This document shows, piece after piece, positions 56,733-64,000 of a stretch of 64,000 nt of DNA (the first letter of the stretch is position 1; each line of letters starts with the position of its first letter). A program made the translations under genes and the position numbers. The notes beneath the pieces were generated by a model. It did not search any database. It was not told the DNA's origin and saw only the letters and a list, made by a program, of their open reading frames with translations. The stretch is taken from positions 124,001-188,000 of the forward strand of contig NZ_QKSD01000007.1 of assembly GCF_003234085.1 (NCBI RefSeq), written 5' to 3'. Source of the DNA: Curtobacterium sp. MCPF17_052. Its GTDB lineage: Bacteria; Actinomycetota; Actinomycetes; Actinomycetales; Microbacteriaceae.

Positions 56733-57467
56733 GTGTCGGACGGTGTCGTCGTCCGCGTCCTGACCGGACGTGGGACGCGCGCCGCCGACCGGGAGGCCCT
56801 GGTCGCCTTCGTCGCGGACGTCACCGACACCGCCGTGGCGCTGGTGCGCGTCGAGCGTCGCTGCGCGCATTGCGGGGCCGCGGACCACGGCCGACCGGCA
56901 GCCGTCGTGGACGGTCACGACATCGGTGTCAGCCTGTCGCGGACGACGGGCGTCCTCGCACTGGCCGTCGGCCCGAGCACGACCAGCCGCGCCACGACGA
57001 GTTCCGGCTCGACGAGCCCCGCCACGACCGACCCGAGCGCGATCGTCCCGAGCGCGATCGGCGTCGACGTCGAACGCCTCTCCCGCGTCGCCGCCGCCGA
57101 GCTCGACGCCTTCACGCCGGGGGAGCGTCAGCGAGCCGGACGGTCCGGGTCCGCCGCCGTCGACCTCACCGCGTGCTGGGCCGTGAAGGAGGCCGTCCTG
57201 AAACGGGACGGTCGGGGCCTCCGTGTCGACCCGACCGAGGTCGACGTGGTGCTCGGGTGCATGACGCCGGAGTCCGTCGCTGCCGACCGGGTCACGCCCG
57301 AGTCCAGCGGGCACACCGCCCGCTTCGACGGCCTCGTGCAGCCGGTGACGGTCCTCCGGCTCGGTGACGACCTCGTGCTCGCCGTCGCGGCAGGGGGCGC
57401 CCCGGTCACGGTCCAGGACCGACGCGTCGGGCTGGTCTCCGACCGGGAGAGCGGAGAGCGCCCGTAG
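56733..57467 (+). CDS. 4'-phosphopantetheinyl transferase, Sfp-like
   Basis: 244 residues. The ACPS-type motifs are AIGVDVERLSRVAAAELD (metal-binding Asp and Glu) and TACWAVKEAVLKRDGRGLRV (W-x2-K-E-A-x2-K). A Ser/Thr-rich insert of about 30 residues (PSTTSRATTSSGSTSPAT) interrupts the front of the second half and is unusual. It attaches the phosphopantetheine arm of CoA to carrier proteins. The nearest carrier is the PCP domain of the Pls-like synthetase 5 kb away, which is the probable client. GTG 56733 gives the best start. Confidence 0.82.
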   Translation: MSDGVVVRVLTGRGTRAADREALVAFVADVTDTAVALVRVERRCAHCGAADHGRPAAVVDGHDIGVSLSRTTGVLALAVGPSTTSRATTSSGSTSPATTDPSAIVPSAIGVDVERLSRVAAAELDAFTPGERQRAGRSGSAAVDLTACWAVKEAVLKRDGRGLRVDPTEVDVVLGCMTPESVAADRVTPESSGHTARFDGLVQPVTVLRLGDDLVLAVAAGGAPVTVQDRRVGLVSDRESGERP

Positions 57468-57504
57468 AGGCGTGGTGCTCAGCGCCCGGGGACGACACCG
57501 GCCA

Positions 57505-57900
57505 TCAGGCGGCGGCGGCGTTCGCTGAGGAGCGACACTCCTCCGGCGGCCGACCAGCGACCGACTCCGCCGCGATGCCGCGGAGCCGGGCGAGGCGATC
57601 ACGGGTGGCGGTGAGGGCCTCGATCTGGCGTCGGATGCGATCGCTCTCCTCGTCGAAGTGGTCGAGCATCGTCGACGTGGCGACCCCGGTGTCGAGGAAG
57701 GGCAGGAGCTCGATGATCCGGCGGCTCGGCATGCCCGCGGCGTAGAGCATCTGCATGAAGCGCACACGCGTGACGTCGGACTCGCGGTACTCCCGGTGTC
57801 CTCCTGCAGTCCGCTCGGACTCGAGGAGGCCTCGTTCCTCGTAGTACCGCAGCGACCGCACGCTGACGCCGGCCTGTTCGGCGAGTGCACCGATCCGCAT
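57505..57900 (-). CDS. MerR-family transcriptional regulator
   Basis: 131 residues. MerR HTH: RIGALAEQAGVSVRSLRYYEERGLLESERTAGGHREY, then SDVTRVRFMQMLYAAGMPSRRIIELLPFL and a dimerising helix (EESDRIRRQIEALTATRDRLARL). There is no Cys ligand set for metals, so an organic ligand or redox-type signal is more likely. It is divergent from an SDR gene whose promoter has the stretched spacer typical of MerR activation, so this is very probably its activator. Start ATG 57900. Confidence 0.88.
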   Translation of the reverse strand: MRIGALAEQAGVSVRSLRYYEERGLLESERTAGGHREYRESDVTRVRFMQMLYAAGMPSRRIIELLPFLDTGVATSTMLDHFDEESDRIRRQIEALTATRDRLARLRGIAAESVAGRPPEECRSSANAAAA

Positions 57901-57916
57901 CCTCGGCCCCCTGGGC

Positions 57917-57948
57917 TTGATCCTCACGCTGACGTCAGGTTCTACCGT
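57917..57948 (+). promoter_or_regulatory. MerR-type promoter with operator dyad
   Basis: TTGATC (57917-57922) and TACCGT (57943-57948) are separated by 20 bases, longer than the normal 17, as in MerR-activated promoters. The spacer carries the dyad CCTCACG-CTGA-CGTCAGG (57922-57939, one mismatch). TACCGT ends six bases before the SDR's ATG, so the mRNA is leaderless. Confidence 0.7.
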
Positions 57949-57954
57949 AGCGGC

Positions 57955-58683
57955 ATGGACATCTCTGGAGCCACTGCCCTCGTCACCGGCGCGAATCGCG
58001 GGATCGGACGCCACCTCGCCGCCCAGCTGGTCGAACGCGGGGCGAAGGTGTACGCCACCGCCCGCCGGCCTGAACTCATCGACCTCGAGGGCGTCGAGCC
58101 GCTCGCCCTCGACATCACCTCCCCGGCGTCCGTCGCAGCCGCCGCCGCTGTCGCGACCGACACCGACCTCCTGATCAACAACGCCGGGATCGCCACCACG
58201 GCGACCCTGCTGGGTGATCTGGACGCGGCGCACGCAGACATGGACACGAACGTCTGGGGCACCCTGTCCGTGATCCGGGCGTTCGCACCCGTCCTGTCCG
58301 CGAACGGTGGTGGGAGCATCGTGAACATCGCCTCGGGCGCCTCCTGGCTGGCCATGCCGGGCGCCTCCGCCTACGCGGTGTCGAAGGCTGCCCTGTGGAA
58401 CATGGGCAACGCGTTGCGCCACGAGCTGGCCGGACAGGGGACATCGGTGATGTCCGTGCACCTCGGTATCGCCGACACGGACATGGCAGCGGGAGTCCCG
58501 CTGGCCAAGACCGACCCGGCGGACGTGGCGCGCGCGACCCTCGACGGGGTGGAGCGCGGCGTGTACGAGGTCGTGGTGGACGAGCAGACGGCGTTGGTCA
58601 AGCAGATGCTCGCCCGTGACCCCGAGGAGTTGTACGCGGTCCTGGCCCGGATGCTCGCGGGGGAGACGCGGCCCCGTGACTAG
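57955..58683 (+). CDS. Short-chain dehydrogenase/reductase controlled by MerR
   Basis: 242 residues. ALVTGANRGIGRHLAAQL (cofactor loop), YATARRPELI (Arg-Arg, NADPH type), LLINNAGIATTATLLG, the Ser in NIASGASWLAMPG and Y-x3-K in SAYAVSKAALWNMGNAL. The active site is complete. The substrate is unknown; MerR control suggests it answers a toxic carbonyl or oxidising compound. Its stop shares the CTAG at 58680-58683 with the stop of the convergent aminopeptidase gene. Confidence 0.88.
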   Translation: MDISGATALVTGANRGIGRHLAAQLVERGAKVYATARRPELIDLEGVEPLALDITSPASVAAAAAVATDTDLLINNAGIATTATLLGDLDAAHADMDTNVWGTLSVIRAFAPVLSANGGGSIVNIASGASWLAMPGASAYAVSKAALWNMGNALRHELAGQGTSVMSVHLGIADTDMAAGVPLAKTDPADVARATLDGVERGVYEVVVDEQTALVKQMLARDPEELYAVLARMLAGETRPRD

Positions 58684-59996
58684 GGCAGTTCCGGCACCCC
58701 GGGCTCGTCGATCCACGGCCCGATGGCGAGCAGCACGTCCCCGGGCGTCCTGTCGGCCGCCGCGGCGAACGCCTCGACGACGTCGGTCGTCGCGACCGTT
58801 CCGTGGCGGTGCCGTTCGGTGATGGTCCGGAGCCCGGCGGTGAAGGCCTGGTCACCGATCGTCCGACGGAGGGCGTGCAGGGCGATCGCCCCACGCTTGT
58901 AGACGCGGTCGTCGAACATGTCCCGAGCGCCCGGGTCGGCGACCACCAGGTCCTGCGGCTGGTCGAGCAGGCCGGCCCGGTGCTCGGCGGCGAGCACGTC
59001 CGCCGAGGCACCGCCGCGGTGCTCGGACCAGAGCCACTCGGCGTAGCAGGCGAAGCCCTCGTGCAGCCAGATGTCCCGCCACTGCCCGAGGGTGACCGAG
59101 TTCCCGAACCACTGGTGGGCGAGTTCGTGGGCGATCAGCCGGTCGGTCCCGTGTTCGCCGTCGACGTGGTTCCGGCCGAAGACGGCCAGGCCGTGTGCCT
59201 CGAGCGGGATCTCGAGCTCGTCGTCGGTGACCACGACGCCGTACTCCGCGAACGGGTACGGGCCGAAGCGGTCGGTGAACAGGGCGATCATGTCCGGCAC
59301 CCGGCCGAAGTCGGTCTTCACCGCCGCGGTCAGGTCGGCCGGGTGGTGCAGCGTGACCGGGACGTCGCCGCCGCGGATCGTCGTCGTGCGGTAGCGGCCG
59401 ATCTGCACCGTGGCGAGGTACGACGCCATCGGCTCGGTGACGGCGAAGGTCCACCGGCTGCCGCGTGCGGTGCGGTCACGGCCGAGCAGCGCCCCGTTCG
59501 CGACGACGTCGTACCCGGCTTCGCAGGTGAGCTCGATCCGGTAGGTCGCCTTGTCGTTGGGCCGGTCGTTGCAGGGGAACCACGACGGCGCACCGATCGG
59601 CTGGCTGGCGACGATCACGCCGTCGGTCAGCTCCTCCCACCCGAGCGTGCCCCAGGGGCTCCGGAGTGGTCGGGGTGCGCCGCGGTAGCGGACGTGCACG
59701 GTGAACTCCGCTCCGGCGGCGATCGGCGTCGCGGGCGTGACGGTCGTCTTGTGGGTGCCGACGGAGACCTTCTTCGCGCGGACACCGTCGACGTCGACCC
59801 GGTCGACGGACAGCCCGTGCAGGTCGAGCAGGACCCGGTCGAGCGCTTCGTTCGCCACCGCCGTGAGGGTCGCGGTCGCGTCCAGGCGGTTCGTGGCGAC
59901 GCGGTAGTCGAGGTGCAGGTCGTGGTGGCGGCTCGACCAGCGCCGGTCGCCGCTGTGCGGGGTGTACGGGTCGGCGGCGGGGTCGGTCTGCTTCAC
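58680..59996 (-). CDS. M1-family metallo-aminopeptidase
   Basis: 438 residues. Zinc site LIAHELAHQWFGNSVTLGQW with the third ligand in DIWLHEGFACYAEWLWSEH, N-terminal beta-domain (DLHLDYRVATNRLDATATL) and substrate-binding GWEELTDG, IGAPSWFPCNDRPNDKATYRI. At 438 residues it is short: the C-terminal HEAT-like domain of full M1 enzymes is absent, as in a class of compact bacterial M1 peptidases. No signal peptide. GTG 59996 lies eight bases after the stop of the synthetase, so both are in one operon; the peptidase might process the product or its precursor amino acids. Confidence 0.88.
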   Translation of the reverse strand: MKQTDPAADPYTPHSGDRRWSSRHHDLHLDYRVATNRLDATATLTAVANEALDRVLLDLHGLSVDRVDVDGVRAKKVSVGTHKTTVTPATPIAAGAEFTVHVRYRGAPRPLRSPWGTLGWEELTDGVIVASQPIGAPSWFPCNDRPNDKATYRIELTCEAGYDVVANGALLGRDRTARGSRWTFAVTEPMASYLATVQIGRYRTTTIRGGDVPVTLHHPADLTAAVKTDFGRVPDMIALFTDRFGPYPFAEYGVVVTDDELEIPLEAHGLAVFGRNHVDGEHGTDRLIAHELAHQWFGNSVTLGQWRDIWLHEGFACYAEWLWSEHRGGASADVLAAEHRAGLLDQPQDLVVADPGARDMFDDRVYKRGAIALHALRRTIGDQAFTAGLRTITERHRHGTVATTDVVEAFAAAADRTPGDVLLAIGPWIDEPGVPELP

Positions 59997-60004
59997 GGTG
60001 CCGG

Positions 60005-63000
60005 TCAGTCTGTCACGGCCCCGGGGGCGTCACGCCACGGCGGGCGTCCCCACGGCGCGATCGGGTTGCCGGCCCAGAGCGTCCCGGCGGGGACCTGCTC
60101 GCCGCGCATGACGAGGCTCGCCGGCCCGACGGTCGCACCGGGGCCGATGCCGGCGGCGGGCAGGACGACGCCGTGGGGGCCGAGCGTCGACCCCGCGTCG
60201 AGGGTGACGGCGTCGAGCTGCATGACGCGGTCGTGGAACAGGTGGGTCTGGACGACGGTGCCGCGGGCGACCGTCGCGCCGTCGCCGATCGTGACGAGGT
60301 CCGCCTCGGGCAGCCAGTACGTCTCGCACCACACGCCGCGGCCGATCGTCGCGCCGAGACTCCGCAGCCAGACGGACAGGGCAGGCGTGCCGATGGCCTG
60401 CTCGGCGAACCAGGGACGGGCGACGGTCTCGACGAAGGTGTCCTGCACCTCGTTGCGCCAGACGAACGAGGACCACAGCGGGTGCTCGGTCGCGGTGATC
60501 CGACCGACGAAGGCCCACTTCGCCAGGGTCGACACGGCCGCGGCCACCGCTCCGGCGACGATGAGCACTGGGCCGGCGAGCAGCACCGTCCACCCGATGC
60601 CGACGGCGCTCCAGGACGCCAGGAGCGTCAACGCGACGCCGAGGGCGATGGCGGCGGACACCATCGGGGCGAGCAGACGCAGCAGCTCCCACGCGCCGCG
60701 GGCGACCTTGAGGCGGGTCGGCGGCCGGAAGGTGCGCTCCTCGTCGAACTGCGCGGCGGCCCGGCGCAGGCGGACCGGCGGGCTGCCGAGCCAGGACGAC
60801 CCTCGCTTGGCCTTCTTCGGCACGGCCGAGAGCACCGCGACGAGTGCCTCGCGGGGGACCGAGCGACCGGCACCGGTCATGCCCGAGTTGCCGAGGAACG
60901 CCCGACGTCCGACCTTCGAGCGGCCGATCTTCACCCGTCCACCGCCGAGTTCGTACGTGGCGACCATCGTGTCGTCGGCCAGGAACGCACCCGAAGCGAT
61001 CTGCGTCAGCGCGGGGATGAGCAGCACGGTGGAGATCTCGGTGTCCCGACCGACCTGCGCACCGAGCAGCCGGAGCCACAGCGGCGTGACGAGGCTCGCG
61101 TACAGCGGGAACAGCAGCGTCCGGGCGGCGTCGAGGATCCGCTCTGTGCTCCACACCTGCCACCCGGTCCGGGAGCGCACCGGGTGTCGTCCCTCGACCA
61201 GTCCGAGTCCGAGGAGCCGGACCGCGGCGACGACGAGTCCCGCGTACACGACGCCGGCGACGACCGTGCCGAGCGGGACGGCGACCAAGGCCGGACCCAC
61301 CACGGCGTCGAGCGAGTCCGGACGCCCGACCACCGCGGCGACGACGGCGAGCCCGGCGGCGACCCCGACCACGGGGAGCCCGGCGACGGCGACGGAGCCG
61401 ACCCCGTACGCGAGCAGCCAGCGTCTCGGGGAGGCGGGGCGCGCCTCCCGGCCGTGGCGTGCCGAGCCGACGCGTCCGGCGGGAGAACCAGCCCACCGTT
61501 CGCCGTCGGGGACGGGCCCGGCGACAGCGGAACCGGCCTCGACCTCGGCGCCGGCACCGACGTGGGCGCCGGGCATCAGCGTCGAGCGGCTGTGCACGAC
61601 CGCGTCCGCTCCGACGTGCACCCGGCCGAGCCGGAAGACGTCGCCGTCCACCCAGTGCCCGGCGAGGTCCACCTCGGGTTCGACCGAGGCCCGCTTGCCG
61701 ATCGTGAGCATGCCGGTCACGGGCGGCAGCGTGTGCAGGTCGACGCCGCGACCGACGGTCGCGCCGAGTGCGCGGGCGTAGTAGCTGATCCACGGCGCGC
61801 CCGCCGTGGAGGGACCGTCCACCGCCTCGGCGATCCGCTCGGCGAGCCAGACCCGCACGTGCACCGACCCACCACGGGGATGGTCGCCCGGACGGACGCC
61901 GGCCAGCAGCAGACGGGCCGCGACGACCGTGAGCGTCATCTTGCCCGCGGGGCTGACGAACAGCAGGAGACCGACCACGAGCGCCGGCCAGGGCAGCACG
62001 GGCAGGAACGGCATGGTCGTGGCGTGCAGGACCTGTGCGACCAGCGCCGTCCAGCTGAGCAGCCGCAGTCCGCGGAGCACCTGGAGCGGCAGCCCGAGGA
62101 GGGTCAGCAGCGCACCGGTCGCGGGCGGGACCGGCACGACGTCACGGCGGACCGCGGCGACCGGACCGGACTCGTCCAGCGCGTCCGCCAGTGCACCGAT
62201 GCGCGGATGGTCGTACACGTCGGCGACGGTCGTCGTCGGGTACCGCTCGCGGATCGCGGAGACCAGCTGCGCAGCGGTCAACGAGCCGCCACCGTGCGCG
62301 AAGAAGTCGTCGTCGACGTCCGCGACGGGCACGCCGAGGATCGCGGACCACCGTTCGGCGATCCACGCGACGGTCGGCGGCAGGTCGGTGCCGGTCACAC
62401 CCTCGAGCGGCCAGGGGAGGGCCGCCCGGTCGACCTTGCCCGACGTGCGCGTCGGCAGGACGTCGACCACGGCCAGGAGCGGCACGAGCGCGGCGGGCAG
62501 CTCCTGTCGCAGTCGCTCGTTCGCCGCGGCCGTGTCGATGGACGCGCCGGCGACCGGTGCCACGTACCCGACGAGCACCTGGTTGCCGGCAGGGGTCCGC
62601 TGCACCACGGCAGCACCACCCGCGACTCCGTCGAGCGCCTGGAGCGCGGCGTCGATCTCGCCGAGTTCGATGCGCCGCCCACCGAGCTTCACCTGGTCGT
62701 CCGCACGACCCTGGAAGACGAGCCCCTCCGGGTCGTAGCGGACCAGGTCGCCGGACCGGTACGCCCGCGCCCACCCGAGGGTCGGGAACGGCGCGTACTT
62801 CTCCGCGTCCTTCGCCGGGTCGAGGTAACGGCCGAGCCCGACACCCCCGATGACGAGCTCACCCACCTGCCCCGGCGCGACCCGCTGCCCCTCGGCGTCC
62901 ACGACGGCCAGGTCCCACCCGTCGAGCGGCAGCCCGATCCGGATCGGGGTGCTGCCGTCGAGCAGGGCCCCGCACGCGACGACCGTGGCCTCGGTCGGCC

Positions 63001-63892
63001 CGTAGGTGTTCCAGACCTCCCGGTCCCGCGACGCGATGCGGGCGGCGAGCTCGGGCGGGCACGCCTCACCGCCGAAGACCACCAGACGCACGGACGCCAA
63101 CGCGTCGTCCGGCCACAGCGCCGCGAGCGTCGGGACCGTCGACACGACGGTGATCCCGTCCGCGATGAGCCACGGCCCGAGGTCCACACCGCTCTTCACC
63201 AACGACCGGGGCGCCGGGACCAGGCAGGCGCCGTGCCCCCAGGCCAGCCACATCTCCTCACACGACGCGTCGAACGCGACACTGAGCCCGGCGAGCACCC
63301 GGTCCGCCGGACCGAGCGGAGCGGCCTGCAAGAACATCCGCGCCTCGGCGTCGACGAACGCGGCAGCGGAGCGGTGGGTGACGGCGACGCCCTTCGGCAC
63401 CCCCGTGGACCCGGAGGTGAAGATGACCCACGCGTCGTCGTCGGTGGACGGGGGTTCGGCGCTCGCCGTGGGGTCGGTGACCGGCAGGGCTGCGCCGTCG
63501 CGGTCGCGGAGCACCCCGCCTGCCCCGATGACGCCGACGACACCGGCCTCACCGAAGACGAGGGTGGCGCGTTCCTCGGGGTCGTCGGCGTCGACGGGGA
63601 CGTAGGCGGCACCGGCGGCGAGGACGGCGAGGATCGAGAGCGAGAGGTCGCGGCCGCCGGAGGGGATGCGGATGCCGACCCGGTCGCCGCGGCGGACGCC
63701 GTGCCGTGCCAGGTCGTCGGCGCCCTCGTGCACGAGGGCGACGAGCGCGCGGTAGTCGAGCGGCCCCTCGGGCGTCTCGAGGGCCAGGGCGTCAGGGAGC
63801 GTCGCGGCGGTGGCAGCGAGGACGTCGAGCAGGGTCCGGGCGGGTGCCGCGAGGCTGCCCCGGTCGAGTTCCCGCTGCGTGGAGTGCGTCAC
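60005..63892 (-). CDS. Pls/PosA-family non-ribosomal peptide synthetase (A-PCP-membrane acyltransferase-like)
   Basis: 1295 residues. The adenylation domain (about 30-510) has FTSGSTGVPKGVAVTHRSAA, the A4 SVAFDASCEEMWLAW with the Asp that binds the amino group, NTYGPTEATV, YRSGDLVRYDPEGLV and the A10 Lys in TRTSGKVDRAALPWPL. A carrier domain (about 515-590) carries its arm-bearing Ser at about 537 (FFAHGGGSLTAAQL). The rest holds several transmembrane helices alternating with three left-handed beta-helix parts: VTGMLTIGKRASVEPE, VKIGRSKVGRRAFLGNSGM and DAGSTLGPHGVVLPAAGIGP. This matches poly-lysine synthetase-type enzymes that link one amino acid repeatedly; no condensation domain exists. The amino acid is not decided here. 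GTG 63892 is used, with TAGGAT (63901-63906, minus) eight bases upstream. Confidence 0.9.
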   Translation of the reverse strand: MTHSTQRELDRGSLAAPARTLLDVLAATAATLPDALALETPEGPLDYRALVALVHEGADDLARHGVRRGDRVGIRIPSGGRDLSLSILAVLAAGAAYVPVDADDPEERATLVFGEAGVVGVIGAGGVLRDRDGAALPVTDPTASAEPPSTDDDAWVIFTSGSTGVPKGVAVTHRSAAAFVDAEARMFLQAAPLGPADRVLAGLSVAFDASCEEMWLAWGHGACLVPAPRSLVKSGVDLGPWLIADGITVVSTVPTLAALWPDDALASVRLVVFGGEACPPELAARIASRDREVWNTYGPTEATVVACGALLDGSTPIRIGLPLDGWDLAVVDAEGQRVAPGQVGELVIGGVGLGRYLDPAKDAEKYAPFPTLGWARAYRSGDLVRYDPEGLVFQGRADDQVKLGGRRIELGEIDAALQALDGVAGGAAVVQRTPAGNQVLVGYVAPVAGASIDTAAANERLRQELPAALVPLLAVVDVLPTRTSGKVDRAALPWPLEGVTGTDLPPTVAWIAERWSAILGVPVADVDDDFFAHGGGSLTAAQLVSAIRERYPTTTVADVYDHPRIGALADALDESGPVAAVRRDVVPVPPATGALLTLLGLPLQVLRGLRLLSWTALVAQVLHATTMPFLPVLPWPALVVGLLLFVSPAGKMTLTVVAARLLLAGVRPGDHPRGGSVHVRVWLAERIAEAVDGPSTAGAPWISYYARALGATVGRGVDLHTLPPVTGMLTIGKRASVEPEVDLAGHWVDGDVFRLGRVHVGADAVVHSRSTLMPGAHVGAGAEVEAGSAVAGPVPDGERWAGSPAGRVGSARHGREARPASPRRWLLAYGVGSVAVAGLPVVGVAAGLAVVAAVVGRPDSLDAVVGPALVAVPLGTVVAGVVYAGLVVAAVRLLGLGLVEGRHPVRSRTGWQVWSTERILDAARTLLFPLYASLVTPLWLRLLGAQVGRDTEISTVLLIPALTQIASGAFLADDTMVATYELGGGRVKIGRSKVGRRAFLGNSGMTGAGRSVPREALVAVLSAVPKKAKRGSSWLGSPPVRLRRAAAQFDEERTFRPPTRLKVARGAWELLRLLAPMVSAAIALGVALTLLASWSAVGIGWTVLLAGPVLIVAGAVAAAVSTLAKWAFVGRITATEHPLWSSFVWRNEVQDTFVETVARPWFAEQAIGTPALSVWLRSLGATIGRGVWCETYWLPEADLVTIGDGATVARGTVVQTHLFHDRVMQLDAVTLDAGSTLGPHGVVLPAAGIGPGATVGPASLVMRGEQVPAGTLWAGNPIAPWGRPPWRDAPGAVTD

Positions 63893-63900
63893 GCCGCGTG

Positions 63901-63906
63901 ATCCTA
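63901..63906 (-). promoter_or_regulatory. -10 element of the synthetase operon
   Basis: TAGGAT on the minus strand, eight bases before GTG 63892. Confidence 0.5.
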
Positions 63907-63946
63907 GGGCCCCGAGGTGTCCTCCTCGGAAACAGCGGTGACGCTC

Positions 63947-63998
63947 ACCCGTCGGAGTCGCCACGAAGAGTTGCGTGAACCTGTCGGAGTCGTCACGA
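63947..63998. repeat. Direct repeat pair upstream of the synthetase, period 32
   Basis: ACCCGTCGGAGTCGCCACGA (63947-63966) and ACCTGTCGGAGTCGTCACGA (63979-63998) differ at two positions. They lie about 40 bases upstream of the -10. They could be regulator sites or the start of a longer repeat array continuing beyond the window. Confidence 0.6.
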
Positions 63999-64000
63999 CG

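Noticed and set aside
1863..61460. The heptamer GGGAGGC as a polar chromosome motif
   Set aside because: Seven-base copies occur on both strands at about the number expected for this GC content; only the ten-base version is clearly in excess.
60173..63901. A 1242-codon open frame opposite the synthetase
   Set aside because: It is a mirror of the synthetase codon bias, with very high Arg/Gly/Asp/His content and no domain.
63947..63998. CRISPR array
   Set aside because: Only two copies with mismatches and a 12-base gap, no cas genes nearby; the spacing is too short for spacers.

Overview
The window is GC-rich (roughly 70 % or more), densely coded bacterial DNA with strong third-position G/C bias, many GTG starts and many 1-4 base start/stop overlaps. 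Gene content (actinobacterial fused 2-oxoglutarate decarboxylase, GuaB1-type purine enzyme, ADP-dependent NAD(P)H-hydrate dehydratase, a DtxR-like iron box, a Pls/PosA-family peptide synthetase) points to an Actinobacterium. The protein style suggests Microbacteriaceae, perhaps Curtobacterium; the genus is inference. A recurrent signal is a -10 hexamer of the TANNNT type 6-7 bases before the start codon, meaning many mRNAs here are probably leaderless; I used it to choose starts.

Layout. 1-8.26 kb: 5' end of the 2-oxoglutarate decarboxylase gene (minus), guaB1, two CNNM/CBS membrane proteins, a HAD hydrolase divergent from nnrD over a shared promoter, a YceI lipid-binding-type protein and a GT87-like membrane glycosyltransferase. 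8.26-15.3 kb: an accessory segment. A thiamine-binding-protein gene is cut off after 50 codons and followed by a complete but strongly diverged copy; then come two small coupled unknown genes, a lipoprotein and a 1736-residue Rhs/YD-repeat protein with a variable C-terminal tip. This looks like a polymorphic toxin with its immunity lipoprotein inside acquired DNA. 15.5-20 kb: a zinc-ribbon protein, a DHA2 efflux pump with its MarR regulator, and a DHA1 pump. 19.8-23.1 kb: a histidine kinase / membrane protein / LuxR response regulator cassette. 23.3-26 kb: metX and metY (homoserine acetylation and sulfhydrylation). 26.2-31.8 kb: an AraC regulator, an acyltransferase, an SDR, then phosphoribosyltransferase-S51 peptidase-ung, and a GNAT acetyltransferase.

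31.8-36.2 kb: GntR regulator, gluconate permease and gluconokinase with a clear operator, then a CYP152-type peroxygenase P450. 36.2-42.4 kb: esterase-like hydrolase divergent from a TetR regulator, a TPR protein, an ABC-F protein, an unknown protein and an amidase. 42.6-47.6 kb: a five-gene oligopeptide ABC importer. 47.7-50.5 kb: a hydrolase, then an iron-regulated siderophore-interacting protein with a siderophore ABC ATPase. 50.9-56.7 kb: a flavin disulfide reductase with a small HExxH protein, a degenerate arginase-fold protein, PspA with a TPM-domain membrane protein, and a 67-residue unknown. 56.7-64 kb: a phosphopantetheinyl transferase, a MerR-controlled SDR, an M1 aminopeptidase, and a 1295-residue A-PCP-acyltransferase synthetase of the Pls/PosA type that the transferase probably activates.

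No rRNA, tRNA, CRISPR array or insertion sequence was recognised. The most interesting parts are the Rhs/lipoprotein segment with its xenologous gene replacement, the Pls-like synthetase neighbourhood, the three-gene signalling cassette, the window-wide leaderless promoter pattern, and a family of paired short intergenic repeats.
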